Assembly (NCBI GenBank): GCA_016748015.1
Contig: JAAOMT010000129.1
Span: forward strand, 62,001-126,000
Source of the DNA: Geosiphon pyriformis
Lineage: Eukaryota > Glomeromycota > Glomeromycetes > Archaeosporales > Geosiphonaceae
Reading direction: 5' to 3'
Length of the DNA: 64,000 bases
The position numbers and the translations under genes were made by a program. Positions 51,017-62,281 of the stretch are shown here, piece by piece. Position 1 is the stretch's first letter, and the number at the start of each line of letters is the position of its first letter. The notes below the pieces were generated by a model. It was not told the origin of the DNA. It saw nothing but the letters and a program-made list of their open reading frames with translations, and did not search any database.

Positions 51017-51132
51017 TTTAATTTTACTAGTTATTCTCTTATAATTTAGAACAATTTCACAAAAACAAAACAAAAATAACATAAAAATCCATACACCAAA
51101 AATAAATTTTTATTTTTTTTCAAGTGCTTATA

Positions 51133-51687
51133 ATGACTATTCCTCAAAACATTTAACAATTATCCCAAAAACTAATGTTAGCTTTAAAAACAATACCCGA
51201 ATTATCCATTACTGTTATTGGAAACCACATAAATTATACCCAAACAGAAGTAGTTACAAATTTAGCCCCAAATTCATGAAAATATCATCCATATAAAAAG
51301 AACACAAGAAGTTATACTGGAATTTACCTGCTAGAACTGTTAAAGCTTGCTTTAAGAGAAAACCTAATGCTCACTCCGATTAGTATCCCACCAAATGCTA
51401 CAATTCAACAAAAACTTCAACTGTGTTTCAATGAAGAAAACACTGAATATTCTCCAATCTATAGATATTTTCACATTGGAAAAACACTCTACAAATGGAA
51501 ACTGGAACTTACAACAGCAAACCTCACAAAAGAAGCTATTCAGAAACAACTTCACAACGAATTCAAGACAACAGCTGGATCAACAAACAGTCGCTATAGG
51601 CTTAGAGCTGCTCTTAGACTTTATAACCTATTCCACACCTGTGAAAACATACTACAAAACCCAATTTTTCAACCTTTGAAGATTTAA
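51133..51687 (+). pseudogene. Extra ORF downstream of gypsy pol
   Basis: A separate frame after pol and before the polypurine tract: ATG 51133 to TAA 51685, about 184 residues with one TAA (Gln position) and one TGA (51277, NSWKYHP-type Trp position). Contains YTGIYLLELLKLALREN, LCFNEENTEYSPIYRYFHIGK and SRYRLRAALRLYNLFHTCE. Charged and soluble-looking; no signal peptide or membrane segment, so not env-like except in position. Its stops follow the same transition pattern as gag-pol. Confidence 0.6.
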
Positions 51688-51807
51688 TACATTGGAAAGC
51701 TCACAGAACTGAAATTTCAACAATTTTCAAACCAAATTTCTTCAATAATTTTGGATTATTATCTGAAAATAATAGACAGTACTTGGACTTCGACAGAGCT
51801 CAGTCTT

Positions 51808-51817
51808 GAGGAGGAGG
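51808..51817 (+). other. Polypurine tract
   Basis: GAGGAGGAGG three bases before the 3' LTR; expected primer site for plus-strand synthesis. Confidence 0.75.
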
Positions 51818-51820
51818 TTA

Positions 51821-52807
51821 TGTTACCAGACAAAATTAGAGATATCATTTAGCATAAAACTATCTTATAATTCCTATCATTAATTAGCATATATTATCAT
51901 TTCAAATTATCACTTATTATATTAGCAAAAAATGTCCGAAATTATCATTTAATTAATAACCCAAATTGTATACAACACAAATGTAATCTAATTGTGATGA
52001 TCAATCATGCAATACCCCAAACTATGTAACATTCAAAAGTTCGCCAAAATTTATAGAAATTCACCGAAATAATTGATAGTTCACCAAAATACCTAATAGT
52101 TTGCAGAAATAACTTGTAGTTTGCCGAAATGTATCTTTAGTTCAGCAAAATTATAGAAAATAGCAAAGTTCAAGTTCATAGAATAGTGTTACGACAAGTT
52201 GTATAAAAGAAGAACTTCTCTTTTCGAGAAAATGTATCTTACTTTAGATTTATCTCTTAAAAACTGTTTCTATATACACAAAAAGAAATAAATATCAAAT
52301 AATTCGAAAAACCAAATTCTTTAATTATTGTACTTGGAAAATCCCCAAAACCCAACTAACATTTCGAAATTGATTAGCTACCAATTTCAGTAAACTGTTA
52401 GTGACTCCAGGCTTGAATAGAAAACGTTTTCCTTGATAAAATTCCTATTTTTTTTTACATTTCTTTTATATTCTTTTTTTTCTTTTATTATTATAATTAT
52501 TAGGGTAGCCTACAGACGAGATTCCTGTAGAAGAGTTGACTTTCACAGCAAAGTAACTACACATTTTTTAGTGAGCTTCCAGATGAGCAATTTCTGGGAA
52601 AGAGTTGACATTTACTACAACGTAACTACATAAAGTAACTGGCAAGGAATTGGCCATTTCACTTATAAGCCCAGCAGTTCAAATTATAGGAGATAATTTG
52701 AAGATAAATTCAGTTACTAGAAGTTCAACCACATCCAGAAAACGTGAATTCACAGCAAATAAGTATCAACAACATTACAGAAAAGAGACCAAAAACCTCC
52801 AGTAACA
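51821..52807 (+). repeat. 3' LTR of the gypsy element
   Basis: 987 bp, collinear with the 5' LTR without gaps; followed by ACAG (52808-52811). Confidence 0.95.
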
Positions 52808-52811
52808 ACAG

Positions 52812-54613
52812 TTAGGCAAAATTTTTGACAAAATTTTACAAGCAGTTTCTATTAAAGCAATTGACTGCGTATTAGTGAGACATTCTTTCCATTCATATGG
52901 TTTAGAAATCATAGAGATTCAGGCACATTTCTACAAAGCCAGAACATCTCTATGCATAAGACAAGAATTCAGTAAGTTCAGAAGACAACTCAACACCAAA
53001 TTATCACAATGTTTCCAAAGTTCATTTGAGACATCTGAAAGGCCAGCAGCTTTGCCATCTGGCAAATTCTTTACAACTGCACATAAATCACCCAACCAGA
53101 TTTCATTTATCACACCAGAAAAAGCATTGTCAACTATATAGTCCAAAGAGGCATACTGACAGGACCACAGATCAGACACAGAATCAAGTACTTTGTGTTT
53201 CTTAGTTCAATCAACCATAATATTATCAACTTTGGCCTTTACTTCAGCCAGTTTCAGAATTAATTCCCCATTTAATACCAAGTGATCAAGAACAATCTTG
53301 TGAAAGGGGTGCTTTAGAATACTACTGATCATATTACTCTTTTCTAAAACAAAGTCATTCATACATTTACCAATTGCTCTGTTAATAGAAGCACTCTTAG
53401 CCAGCTCAGATTCAATATACTTAGTCTTATAGTAATGTTTTTTAACAACTGACAATTGTTTGAAAACCTCTACAGAATTGCTATATGTATCGAGCAAACC
53501 AGAAATTTTGGAGAATTTTACATCATCTAAAACTGACCAAATTTTAACAAAACGGACAAATTTCAAAGAATTACCCACATTCAGAGTCTTAACTATCTTA
53601 ACAATTAACAATTCAAGTCTGTAAAACCTAGACAAATGTTTGTTCCTGGAACAGTCAAAAGTACTGTATCAATGTTTAGAAAAAATAAAGTCTGCTGACT
53701 TTGTTAACATCTTTTCCAAAAGTTCTCACATAGCATTCAAGTCACCAAAATCCTTAGCAGCAGCAAAGTCATCTCTCAAAAACAACATACCAGCAGTGGC
53801 ATGATCATCAAAACATTTCCATTTAGCAGCATCTGAGTCCTTAAAATCAAACTTCCAACAGTCTGTGTTTGCAAGCTTGTGCAATGTATTTAACTGCTTG
53901 TCTAAAAGACCACCCAGTCCCACTGAGATCAACACAGCCAAGTGATCAGTATCAAAATGATCAAAAACTCCACCAATACATCCATCAAACACAGCTGATG
54001 AGAGATGATTACTCACAAAAATGAAATCAATAGTCTTTTTCACTCCTCTGAAATTGTACCACATAGAAGACTTGGATATGGAACCTGCTAAAAGTACATT
54101 GTGTAAACCCAAATCTGAGCATTTTTTGAAACTTATACTATGCCCAGCCCCATTCTTATTAAAATCACCACTGAGAAGAATGTAAGAGCTAGAGCTAATT
54201 GTCAATGCAATAAGAGCATTGACAGCAGAAGCCTGCTTGAATCTTACACCAGCTGAAGCACCAGCATACAGACCCAAAATCATAACAAAAGCCTTGCTGG
54301 CAAAAAGAAAACGAACAAAAATAAGGCATCCAGGGACTTCTGAAATTTTACACATATGATAAGCAAGATCATCATTCAAAATGATTGCAATCTCTGCTCC
54401 ACAATGTTCAGAATCCATCCCAAAACTAAAAACTTTTAAACCAGAAAACCTATTTTTAATCCATGGCCCAGTGCAACCTTTGAGCTTAGTCTCAATAAAA
54501 ATAGAAACTGAATTGCAAAAATCTTTATGCCATCTAATAGTATCTTCCTGTTTAGCTAAATTGTTCAAACTCTTAACATTATACGTGGCAAATTTCCAGA
54601 CCAAATCACTCAT
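52812..54613 (-). pseudogene. LINE copy D ORF2, proximal part (endonuclease to RT)
   Basis: Starts MSDLVWKFATYNVKSLNN at the ATG at 54613-54611, overlapping the ORF1 end. Endonuclease about 54610-53730, keeping IETKL, LLSGDFNKNGAG, TIDFIFVSN and FDTDHLAV, so most catalytic positions look intact. The RT N-terminal half continues to the gypsy insertion. TGA replaces Trp at about 53730, 53668 and 53205. Confidence 0.8.
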
Positions 54614-56466
54614 TAAAAGTTTATAGGAGCTGGCAAACCCAAACCAGAACACAATTGATCCAACTTTACCAAAACTGACTCAACTAACACTTTCAAAGCC
54701 ACCAACTTAGATTCCAATTCACCCACCTTGGTGGTTAAAATCTTTGAGCTACTTGAGCTAAGATTAGCAACTGTGTCTGCAACAACTAAAGGAGAAAGAA
54801 TGGAAGACACCAGTATACCATTTAGAGCCATATCTGAATCCACAACAGAGTCCAAAAATGCCGGAACAACCAGAAGTGAGACAAATGACTTGGATGCCAA
54901 AGGCACTAATTCCACAAAACTCAGCTTCTTCATAATGTCAAACACCTGATCTGCCAAAAGCTCCAAAGACCTTTTCAAGACCACTAAACAATTACTTAAG
55001 CCAGAGAAGACTGTAGACACAAGAGGAAAGATACCACCAAGACTTGAGAGTCCATGAAGAAAAAGACTAGAACCAGACCCAAAGTAAGTACTGTCAGAAG
55101 ACTTAGAGAGTGAGACCACTTGGGTCCAAAATTTGCTACCAAAAGCAGCAGGGTGAGATATCAGAACACATTTTTTTTCATACAATTTAGCAAGCTGAAA
55201 ATGAAGTTCCTCTGAAGCACTCTTTTTGTATGATCCCTTAGATGATGACAGCATGATTGCATCTGGTGTATTACATTTAAGAGCCAAATGTCCAAAATGC
55301 CCACACTTTTCACAATGAACCAAATCCATTCTAGCCCAAGAGAGTCTTATTTCATTAAAGATAGGCTCCATGTAAAAGGCAGATTCTAGATTATTATCAG
55401 AGACAAAACCGACTACTGCACAGTAAATCCTATTACCAGTTTTCATGGATCTAATTATGATGCATGTTTTCCCACCAGCACTTTTCAAAAGATTGCCCAA
55501 ATCATGAACAGTTGTTCCTACAGATAAAGTAAACAGAAGTGCTCTGAACCAATCCCTAAATGCCCAAGTCTCACAATCTCTTACTGCTTTGGCTACACAC
55601 ACAGAATCTTTACCAATCAGAAATGACCACTTTGAAGCCAATGAATCAGCTTGGTTCAATTCAGCAAACTCCACCATAGTCTTTTGTCACATTCCAATTA
55701 ATTGAATTTTGATCGACTTAATTTCCCCAAATTCGGATACTGTGGTGACAATCATATTTTTAAATGTATTTATGGGAATTTTCTTGATTATCACAGCCTG
55801 ATCTGACCTCATTTCTTGTCTCTTAAGATCACTATTTACATTGATCTCTTTTTCTCTGGCCAATGATATAGCCATATTCATGCTTTTTTTGGAAGTGAAG
55901 GTAGATCAAATGATCCCTTCAAATTTTGAGAGAGTAATGGCCCCCCCAAAACCATTGATTGATAAAAAAAATTTTCTAATTAACTGAGTTTTTGCTGTTG
56001 CTGATTTCCCTTCTATAGCACTAAGATTGATATCAAGAGCAAAAAATTTTTTGGCAGACACCTCAACTTGAGTCTTAATAATTTTTGGATCAATCCATTT
56101 CTTTTCCAAAAAGATTGAAAGGCAAAGAAAAAGAAAGACATCTTCATCATTATCCATGACAAAATTAGGAAATCCAAGAGATGAACTGAAAATAGTATCA
56201 GTATTAATATGCTTGGCTTTAAGAGTGTTGGCAGCTGAATCCAGAAGAGACCCAACATTAATGCCAGTCATGTTAGCACTTTTCTTGTCACCAAACACAT
56301 TATCCACATCAGAGAACATATTGTTACCAAGTTCAGACTTGCTTAGAGAGATATTTTTTTTGTCATCTGAGTGTTTGACATTCTCAAGCACAACTTTCTT
56401 CTTCTGCAAGAAGGAACCACCAGCAGGACCATGAAAAGCACCCTTTGGTGCCTTCTTTTTAGACAT
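54613..56466 (-). pseudogene. LINE copy D ORF1: RRM-like plus CCHC knuckle
   Basis: Starts MSKKKAPKGAFHGPAGG at 56466. Blocks: KKWIDPKIIKTQVEV and FALDINLSAIEGKSATAKTQL; RRM-like VIIKKIPINTFKNMIVTTVSEFGEIKSIKIQLIGM (about 55800-55690); GGKTCIIIRSMKTGN; the knuckle C-EK-C-GHFG-H-LALK-C (about 55312-55270). An uninterrupted stretch of 354 residues spans 55677-54613. Frame breaks at about 55683 and 55905. Confidence 0.8.
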
Positions 56467-56611
56467 GTTGCTACTAGAAGCAGTCTTCAAGTCCACGAAA
56501 AAAGGATTATTAGAAAGAGAAATTGTGAAATACTAACAAGAAAAAATAAAAAAAACTTTTTTTTCAGAAAAACACTTTTTGAGAATTTATGAATGTAAGG
56601 GAGAAAGAAGT

Positions 56612-56624
56612 TTTTTTCTGTTAT
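56612..56624. repeat. Right 13-bp target-site duplication of LINE copy D
   Basis: TTTTTTCTGTTAT, identical to 39993-40005. Confidence 0.65.
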
Positions 56625-56679
56625 AGAAACTACTAAATAAAATATTTTAGAAATTTTTTTCTTATTTAATAATTATAAA

Positions 56680-58330
56680 AAACTGTCTTTGGTAATTACT
56701 AAAGTATTTTCTTTATTTTTGGCTGGTTTTTTATCAGTCAAAGTTTTCTTAAAGAGACACATATAAGTTAGTTTTAATGTTGCTTTTATCTTATCTAAAA
56801 GCCCAAAAATTTTTAATAATAGACTGTTTAACAAACTGGTTTTTTCTTTTATAGCTTTTATATTTGGTGCTGTTAACACTATCTCTTTAAAAAATATAGT
56901 TAAAAAGACTAAATATTTAAAAATATGGAAGCAATTACTTACTTCTGTTATTATTATATTAAACTCTTAATAAGATCTTTGTTGTATTATCCAATACATC
57001 ATTCAAAATAGGCCAAAATCAATTACTGATTGTGTTGCCAAATGTAATATTCTTTAACAAATTATTGCCAGTTTTATAAGCAAAACAACAATTTTTTGTT
57101 AAATCATTTGCTTTTAAAAACTAGACTAATCAAATAGAAACTGATTCAATTTCTTCTCTGGTTTCTGGTGCTGTTATTAATAATGCTTGGAAAACCATTA
57201 CTAGTTATTAAAGATTTACTAGATAAATAGTCTCTATTCTGGTACTTGATACTACTTTTAAAATCAAATTGGCTTATGTTAAGACTGTTTTCTAGTCTGT
57301 ACATAGTTTTTTAAATGTAAAATTGGTGTTAAAAGACAATATAAAGCTTTTTTATATGAAATTTGCTTCTTAAGAGTCTTTGAAAACTGTCTTTTTGGTT
57401 GAGCTTACAAGTTTTGTTCATTTAGCCATTCTTAAAATTGCCAAGTCTTTGGTAATTTCTGAGTCTAATTCTATTTTTGCTACTGTTATATTATATAATA
57501 TGCTTTTAGATGTATTTGCTGCTGATATTAAAACAGCTTTCAATGTGTTTGGTAAAGTTATTTGTGTTGTACTAAAGCCTATTGGCATTTGGCAATATGT
57601 GGTTGTTTATTTTAAAAAACTGGACTTTGTTGTATTTGTTTTAAATTATTAGTTGGTTTTAATAGATAAAAATAGTATTAAAATCTTTCTTTTAGTAAAT
57701 AAAAATGAAATTATTTTGTTTTATAATAGGTTTAAGACCAAGTTGGTTAATTTTTTTTCTGGTTGTACTGTATTTAAAATCAGTAATATAATTTTTTAAG
57801 TTGGTAGTTAGACATGTTTTATTCCTTACTTTTTTAATTTTGGTTATCATTTTCAGTTTGTTCTGATTATATTTGAATCTCAAGTCAATTTGAATACTAT
57901 TATTATTAAAACTAGTATACTAAAAAAGTGTTGTATTTAGTAGGAAATTTCTGGCTGCTGATATTGTTTTAGATGTTAAGAAATAGACTATTTAACTGTA
58001 AATTATAAGGTGTTTCCATTTTTCTTTTTCAAGATTCTTAAGGTATTTATATCCTGTTTTGTAAACTCCAAATTTTATGCCAAAACTTCTGCTCCTTTAA
58101 GCTTTTCTGAATTTCTTTTTTTGATAACTTTTGCTTTTTTTTTTGTTATTGTTAATAATTTTTTGATGTTATCTTGGTTGTATTTTTTGAAATCTGATTT
58201 AATCAAACTTTTTGTATTAATTGGATTAATTATTAAGTTTGTTAGCTCTTTGATTATTATATTTGAACAGTTTATTAATAATAATTTGGTTTCAAACAGT
58301 ATTTTTAATCTCAAGATTAATAAACTATGA
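56680..58330 (+). mobile_element. Remnant of a second LINE lineage (ORF1 region)
   Basis: AT-rich plus-strand relic. The only recognisable part, about 57380-57650, reads ADIKTAFNVFGKVICVVLKPIGIWQYVVVYF, an RRM-like segment similar in type to ORF1 of copies A-E but from a different lineage (KPIG.WQY instead of QLIGMWQ). The downstream part (58010-58330) has open but low-complexity frames. No endonuclease or RT seen before copy E starts. Confidence 0.4.
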
Positions 58331-58514
58331 TTTATTTGGGTTTTTTAACAAAATTGTTAATAAATTAGGAAAAAAAATAGTTTTACTGAAAAAAAAGTAT
58401 TATATAAATAATATTAATATGTTTGGTAATTAAAATTTTCTGGTTGGCATTGATAATAATATATTTTTTAATTTAATATTTCTTTAGTTATATGAGTTTT
58501 TTTTTTTTTTTATT

Positions 58515-58634
58515 TCATTTTATGAGTGAGGTCCAAACACTACCTAGAGCTACACATCAAGGAAATGATCTATACTAAGCGTGAATCATGTATTGTCTAC
58601 ATGTGACCAGTCATTCGGGCCAATCAGAACAACA
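58515..58634 (-). other. LINE copy E 3' UTR
   Basis: GTAGTGTTGTTCTGATTGGC at its start in transcript sense, followed by the family's conserved blocks and the A-tail. Confidence 0.6.
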
Positions 58635-61630
58635 CTACTCAGATATACGAACTGAAACTAAACTGCCTACACCAGAAAAAAATAAACATGGTTTACAAAA
58701 ACCGAAACGAATGCTCACAGCCTTAGTGATGTCAAGCAGCTTAACAACACCAGTAGAAAACCCTGAAACCAGACCAGAGACTGAAACAGGTGTTGAACCA
58801 TCCAACAGAATCAACTTGGCCTTCTTCATGTAAGCATAATGCTTAGCATGAACCATCCAAACATCATTCCTAAAGGCAAGACCAAGAGAGCGCACAAACT
58901 TAACCACCTTTAGTCCTGCAATTTTGGGATCACGGAACACAGAAACAGCCTCGCGAAACCAATCATTAAACACAAAACCCTTGCATAGAGCCACAAACAC
59001 AGGGAAATCAGAAGCACAAGATAACAAAAGCTGTATTATAGCTGATGAAAAGAGTGACAAACCAGTAAAAGCCTTCCAAGAAGCCACATGAGAATCCAAT
59101 ATCTGACTATGAGTAGAATCGTTGACCTTACAAAAAAACACATGGTCCAAAGACTCCACATCACCACAATATAAACACAGCACACTAAGGTAATATTTAT
59201 TATAAAGACGCTTCCTCATAGCAACAGGTAACTGGTGATGCAGAGCCTTCATGAAATAGGTACGAGCATTAGCCGAGAGCCTGCTAATGAAGCCGGTGGC
59301 CATGTGCAAGTCAGGATGCCAGACCATAAAAGAGCAGAACCAGTCAATATCAAAAAGCATATTATCCTTCAAAAACCTAGTACCAGAACCAACTTCCCAG
59401 CATGCACAACAAATTGATTGGCAAATATCATGAACAAAATGTTTCGAATTGCCCAAAATCACACCACCATCAGCCACCAAAAAATGTTCATCCAAGCGAG
59501 AATGCAGACGCCAACTGGAAAGAGAGACAATGCCAACAATCTCATCAGCACGCTTATTACCAGAAACGCCAGAGTAACCTTTGACCTTGTGCCAACTAAC
59601 TCTCAAATTTTTACTACAAATAACATTAGCGATATGCTGACACTTGATCCAATACTAATTGCGAAAGTCAGAACACACAAGATCCATTTCTGATTCACAA
59701 GCACTCAAAGCAAACTGACTATCAGAAAACACGTGAATGGAACAGGACAAAGGGACACACTCTATGGCCAATGCAATAGCCTGCAATTCTACAAGGGTGG
59801 ATGACATCAAGCCTGATACACCAACTTCCAAACCCAAACCAATGTCCTCAAAAAAAGCAGCAGTACCCAAACTTCTCAAAGATCCGTTCGTGTAAACAGA
59901 CAAGCTACCAGAAATAACCTGAGAAAGACGACCACAAACAGAAGCATAATCAGTAGAACCAAGAATATCTTGATAAACAGCACCATCTGAGACAAACTGA
60001 TCATCAGAAAGGAGAGAAGCATCATTGAAAAATGCAGTAGCAAGCCTGAACCATTCCGAAATGGTGCCACGGGGGTCCAGCCTCTTCCACCACTTGAAGA
60101 TATACCAGTCAAAGATGGCATCATGACAATCACGAAGTTGATCAACAAAGGCAATGCCAAACTGACAGAAAGAAGAAAGAAACTTGGAAAACTTAGATTT
60201 GCCCAAAACAGTAGACATAGGTGCACTACTGCTAGACCAAAAAGAACTAACAAAAGATCCACCCAGAGACAAATTGCAGTCAAGAAGAATATGAACCAAG
60301 CCTGCCAAAAAGTTGTTGGAAGCACTGATATTAACTCGAACAGGGAAATTTAATGGATGAACAGGACACCAACACTGAACTTGTAAGTCATGAGACCTGT
60401 GAGAAAATAAGCAACCCAAGATTCCACCAGAGTTCACAAAACTGACGAGAGAGGCCACTTTACACTCAGACTGTATCTGCGAGAAAGATTTCAAACCATA
60501 AAATGAAGGGTGGTGCAGCATATCACTGGGAAAATCAAGTGGAAGGCCAGACTTAAGCTTCAAGCCCTTGCAGACCAGAGCATCTCACTTGGCACAAACA
60601 CCAACCGATATAAAACTAAATTGTGTCCAATAACTGATTATGGGCTGGAAAACTGCCAACACCAAGTATAGGAATTGTTTATCTGAAATAGCTTTTCTCA
60701 GAACCAAATTGACAAAAAAGCGAACGTCTGAATTTGCCTTAGCCAAGCTCGGCTTCAAAAGACCCTCAGTTAAAAGAAAAATACCCAGATACCAATGAGG
60801 TTCCCTCTTCTTAGCAACGGAAATGGGTGAGCCACTAATAGAAAGGGAGAGACTGCTGACTCTACTATTGATGGGAATGGCCACTGTTTTGTCATTGTTA
60901 ACAGAGATATTGTTGACCTGAAAAAATTCACTGGCAATATCGAGAATATGCTGAGTGGCAGCTTGACTGTTACCAACCCAAATTGTATCATCGACAAAAG
61001 CACCAGCGGCGAAAAATGAAGAAAGTCCAGCCCAAGTCTCAGCACGCCCATTTTTAGAGATAAAGTACGAATTCAGTCTATACCCACACACACTCTCCTG
61101 ACGTTTAACTTCACACAACAAAGAATCATAGAAAATGCGCCACAGAAGGAGGGAAAAAACTTCTCCCTGATCTAAGCCATCATACACATGATAACCACCA
61201 GTTAAACCAAAATCCGTCATCACTCAATTGGTGCAACTCCTGTATATACTACCAAAGAACCGAATAAACTTGCTGCACATCTTAATTCTGACCAGGCTTT
61301 TTTCAAGATGCTTCCAGCCAACTGAATCATAAGCCTTCCTCATATTCTGCAGCACCAGCCAGAGCTCACAATTTTTTTCCAGAGCATCCTTAATTACTGA
61401 ACCAATTGTAAAAATGGGAGACTGAGTAGTCGTACCCTTCAAAACCAAAAAATTGTCCTTACAAAGAACATTGAAAGTACTGCATGCAGCAGAAATCCTA
61501 TTAGAAAGAACCTTGGAAAGAATCTTGTGGGCTGTCTTGATCAAAGCAATAGGATGTGTGTTTGTCAGAACACCTTCCTACTCATAAGACTTGGGAATTA
61601 TCGAAACCCAGGCCTCTCTCCATGGGCCGG

Positions 61631-62281
61631 TGTTACTGGAGGTTTTTTTGGTCTCTTTTCTTAAATGTTGTTGATGCTTGTTTGCTGTGAATTCACGTTT
61701 TCTGGATGTGGTTGAACCTCCAGTAACTGAATTTATCTTCAAATTATCTCCTATAATTTGAACTGCTGGGCTTATAAGTGGAATGGCCAATTCCGTGCCA
61801 GTTATTTTATGTAGTTACGTTGTAGTAAACGTCAACTCTTTCCCAGGAATTGCTCGTCTGGAAGCTCACTAAAAAATGTGTAGTTACTTTGCTGTGAAAG
61901 TCAACTCTTCTACAGGAATCTCGTCTGTAGGCTACCCNNNNNNNNNNNNNNNNNNNNNNNNNNNNNNNNNNNNNNNNNNNNNNNNNNNNNNNNNNNNNNN
62001 CATTTCGGCGAACTACAAGTTATTTCGCTGAACTATGAATTATTTCGGCCAATTTCCATTAATTTCGGCGAATTTTTGCTATGTTATATGGTTCAGGGTA
62101 TTGTGTAAATTGATCATCTCAATTTCTATGGTCCAAATCGGGTTATTGATTAAATGATGATAATTGCTAATTTGATTAAATAATAAGTGAAATTCGAAAC
62201 GATAATAATATGTGCTAATTAATGATAGGAATTATAAGGGAAATTTCATGCTAATTAATAGCTAAAATTCTACTGGTAACA
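61631..62281 (-). mobile_element. Gypsy LTR (solo or collapsed) with assembly gap
   Basis: Minus-oriented relative of the 42928 LTR family: 61631-61937 matches the last roughly 307 bp and 62001-62281 the first roughly 281 bp of the 987-bp LTR. Flanked by CCGG at 61627-61630 and 62282-62285, a 4-bp target duplication. It interrupts the RT of copy E. The middle is 63 Ns, although about 400 bp of LTR are missing. Confidence 0.8.
61938..62000. other. Assembly gap (63 N)
   Basis: Run of N inside the LTR; true length unknown. Confidence 0.99.

Larger units (their letters stand above)
42928..52807 (+). mobile_element. Complete Ty3/gypsy LTR retrotransposon carrying a dUTPase
   Basis: A 9880-bp element: 987-bp LTRs with TGTTAC...GTAACA ends, PBS, gag, pol, an extra 3' ORF, a polypurine tract and a 4-bp target duplication (ACAG). 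Pol order is protease, Cys-pair module, dUTPase, RT, RNase H, integrase; integrase downstream of RT assigns it to Ty3/gypsy. Gag through RT share one frame (from about 44285 to 48455), broken almost only by TGA substitutions. Frame shifts near 44280, 48455 and 49578 and about a dozen stops make it dead. The LTRs differ at about 43 of 987 positions, all transitions. Confidence 0.95.
40006..56611 (-). mobile_element. LINE copy D, full-length outline, split by a gypsy element
   Basis: One minus-strand LINE whose parts lie at 40006-42927 (poly(A), 3' UTR, RNase H, distal RT) and 52812-56611 (proximal RT, endonuclease, ORF1, 5' UTR). Removing 42928-52807 and one ACAG rejoins an RT stretch that aligns with 6170-6230 of copy B (GCAAGCCAAAGA... 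/ ...GGCAAAATTTTTGACAAAAT). The 5' UTR aligns with that of copy B (AACAAGAAAAA...CAGAAAA). The ends are bounded by the 13-bp repeat, though its T-run makes the exact edge uncertain. Many stops; inactive. Confidence 0.85.
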
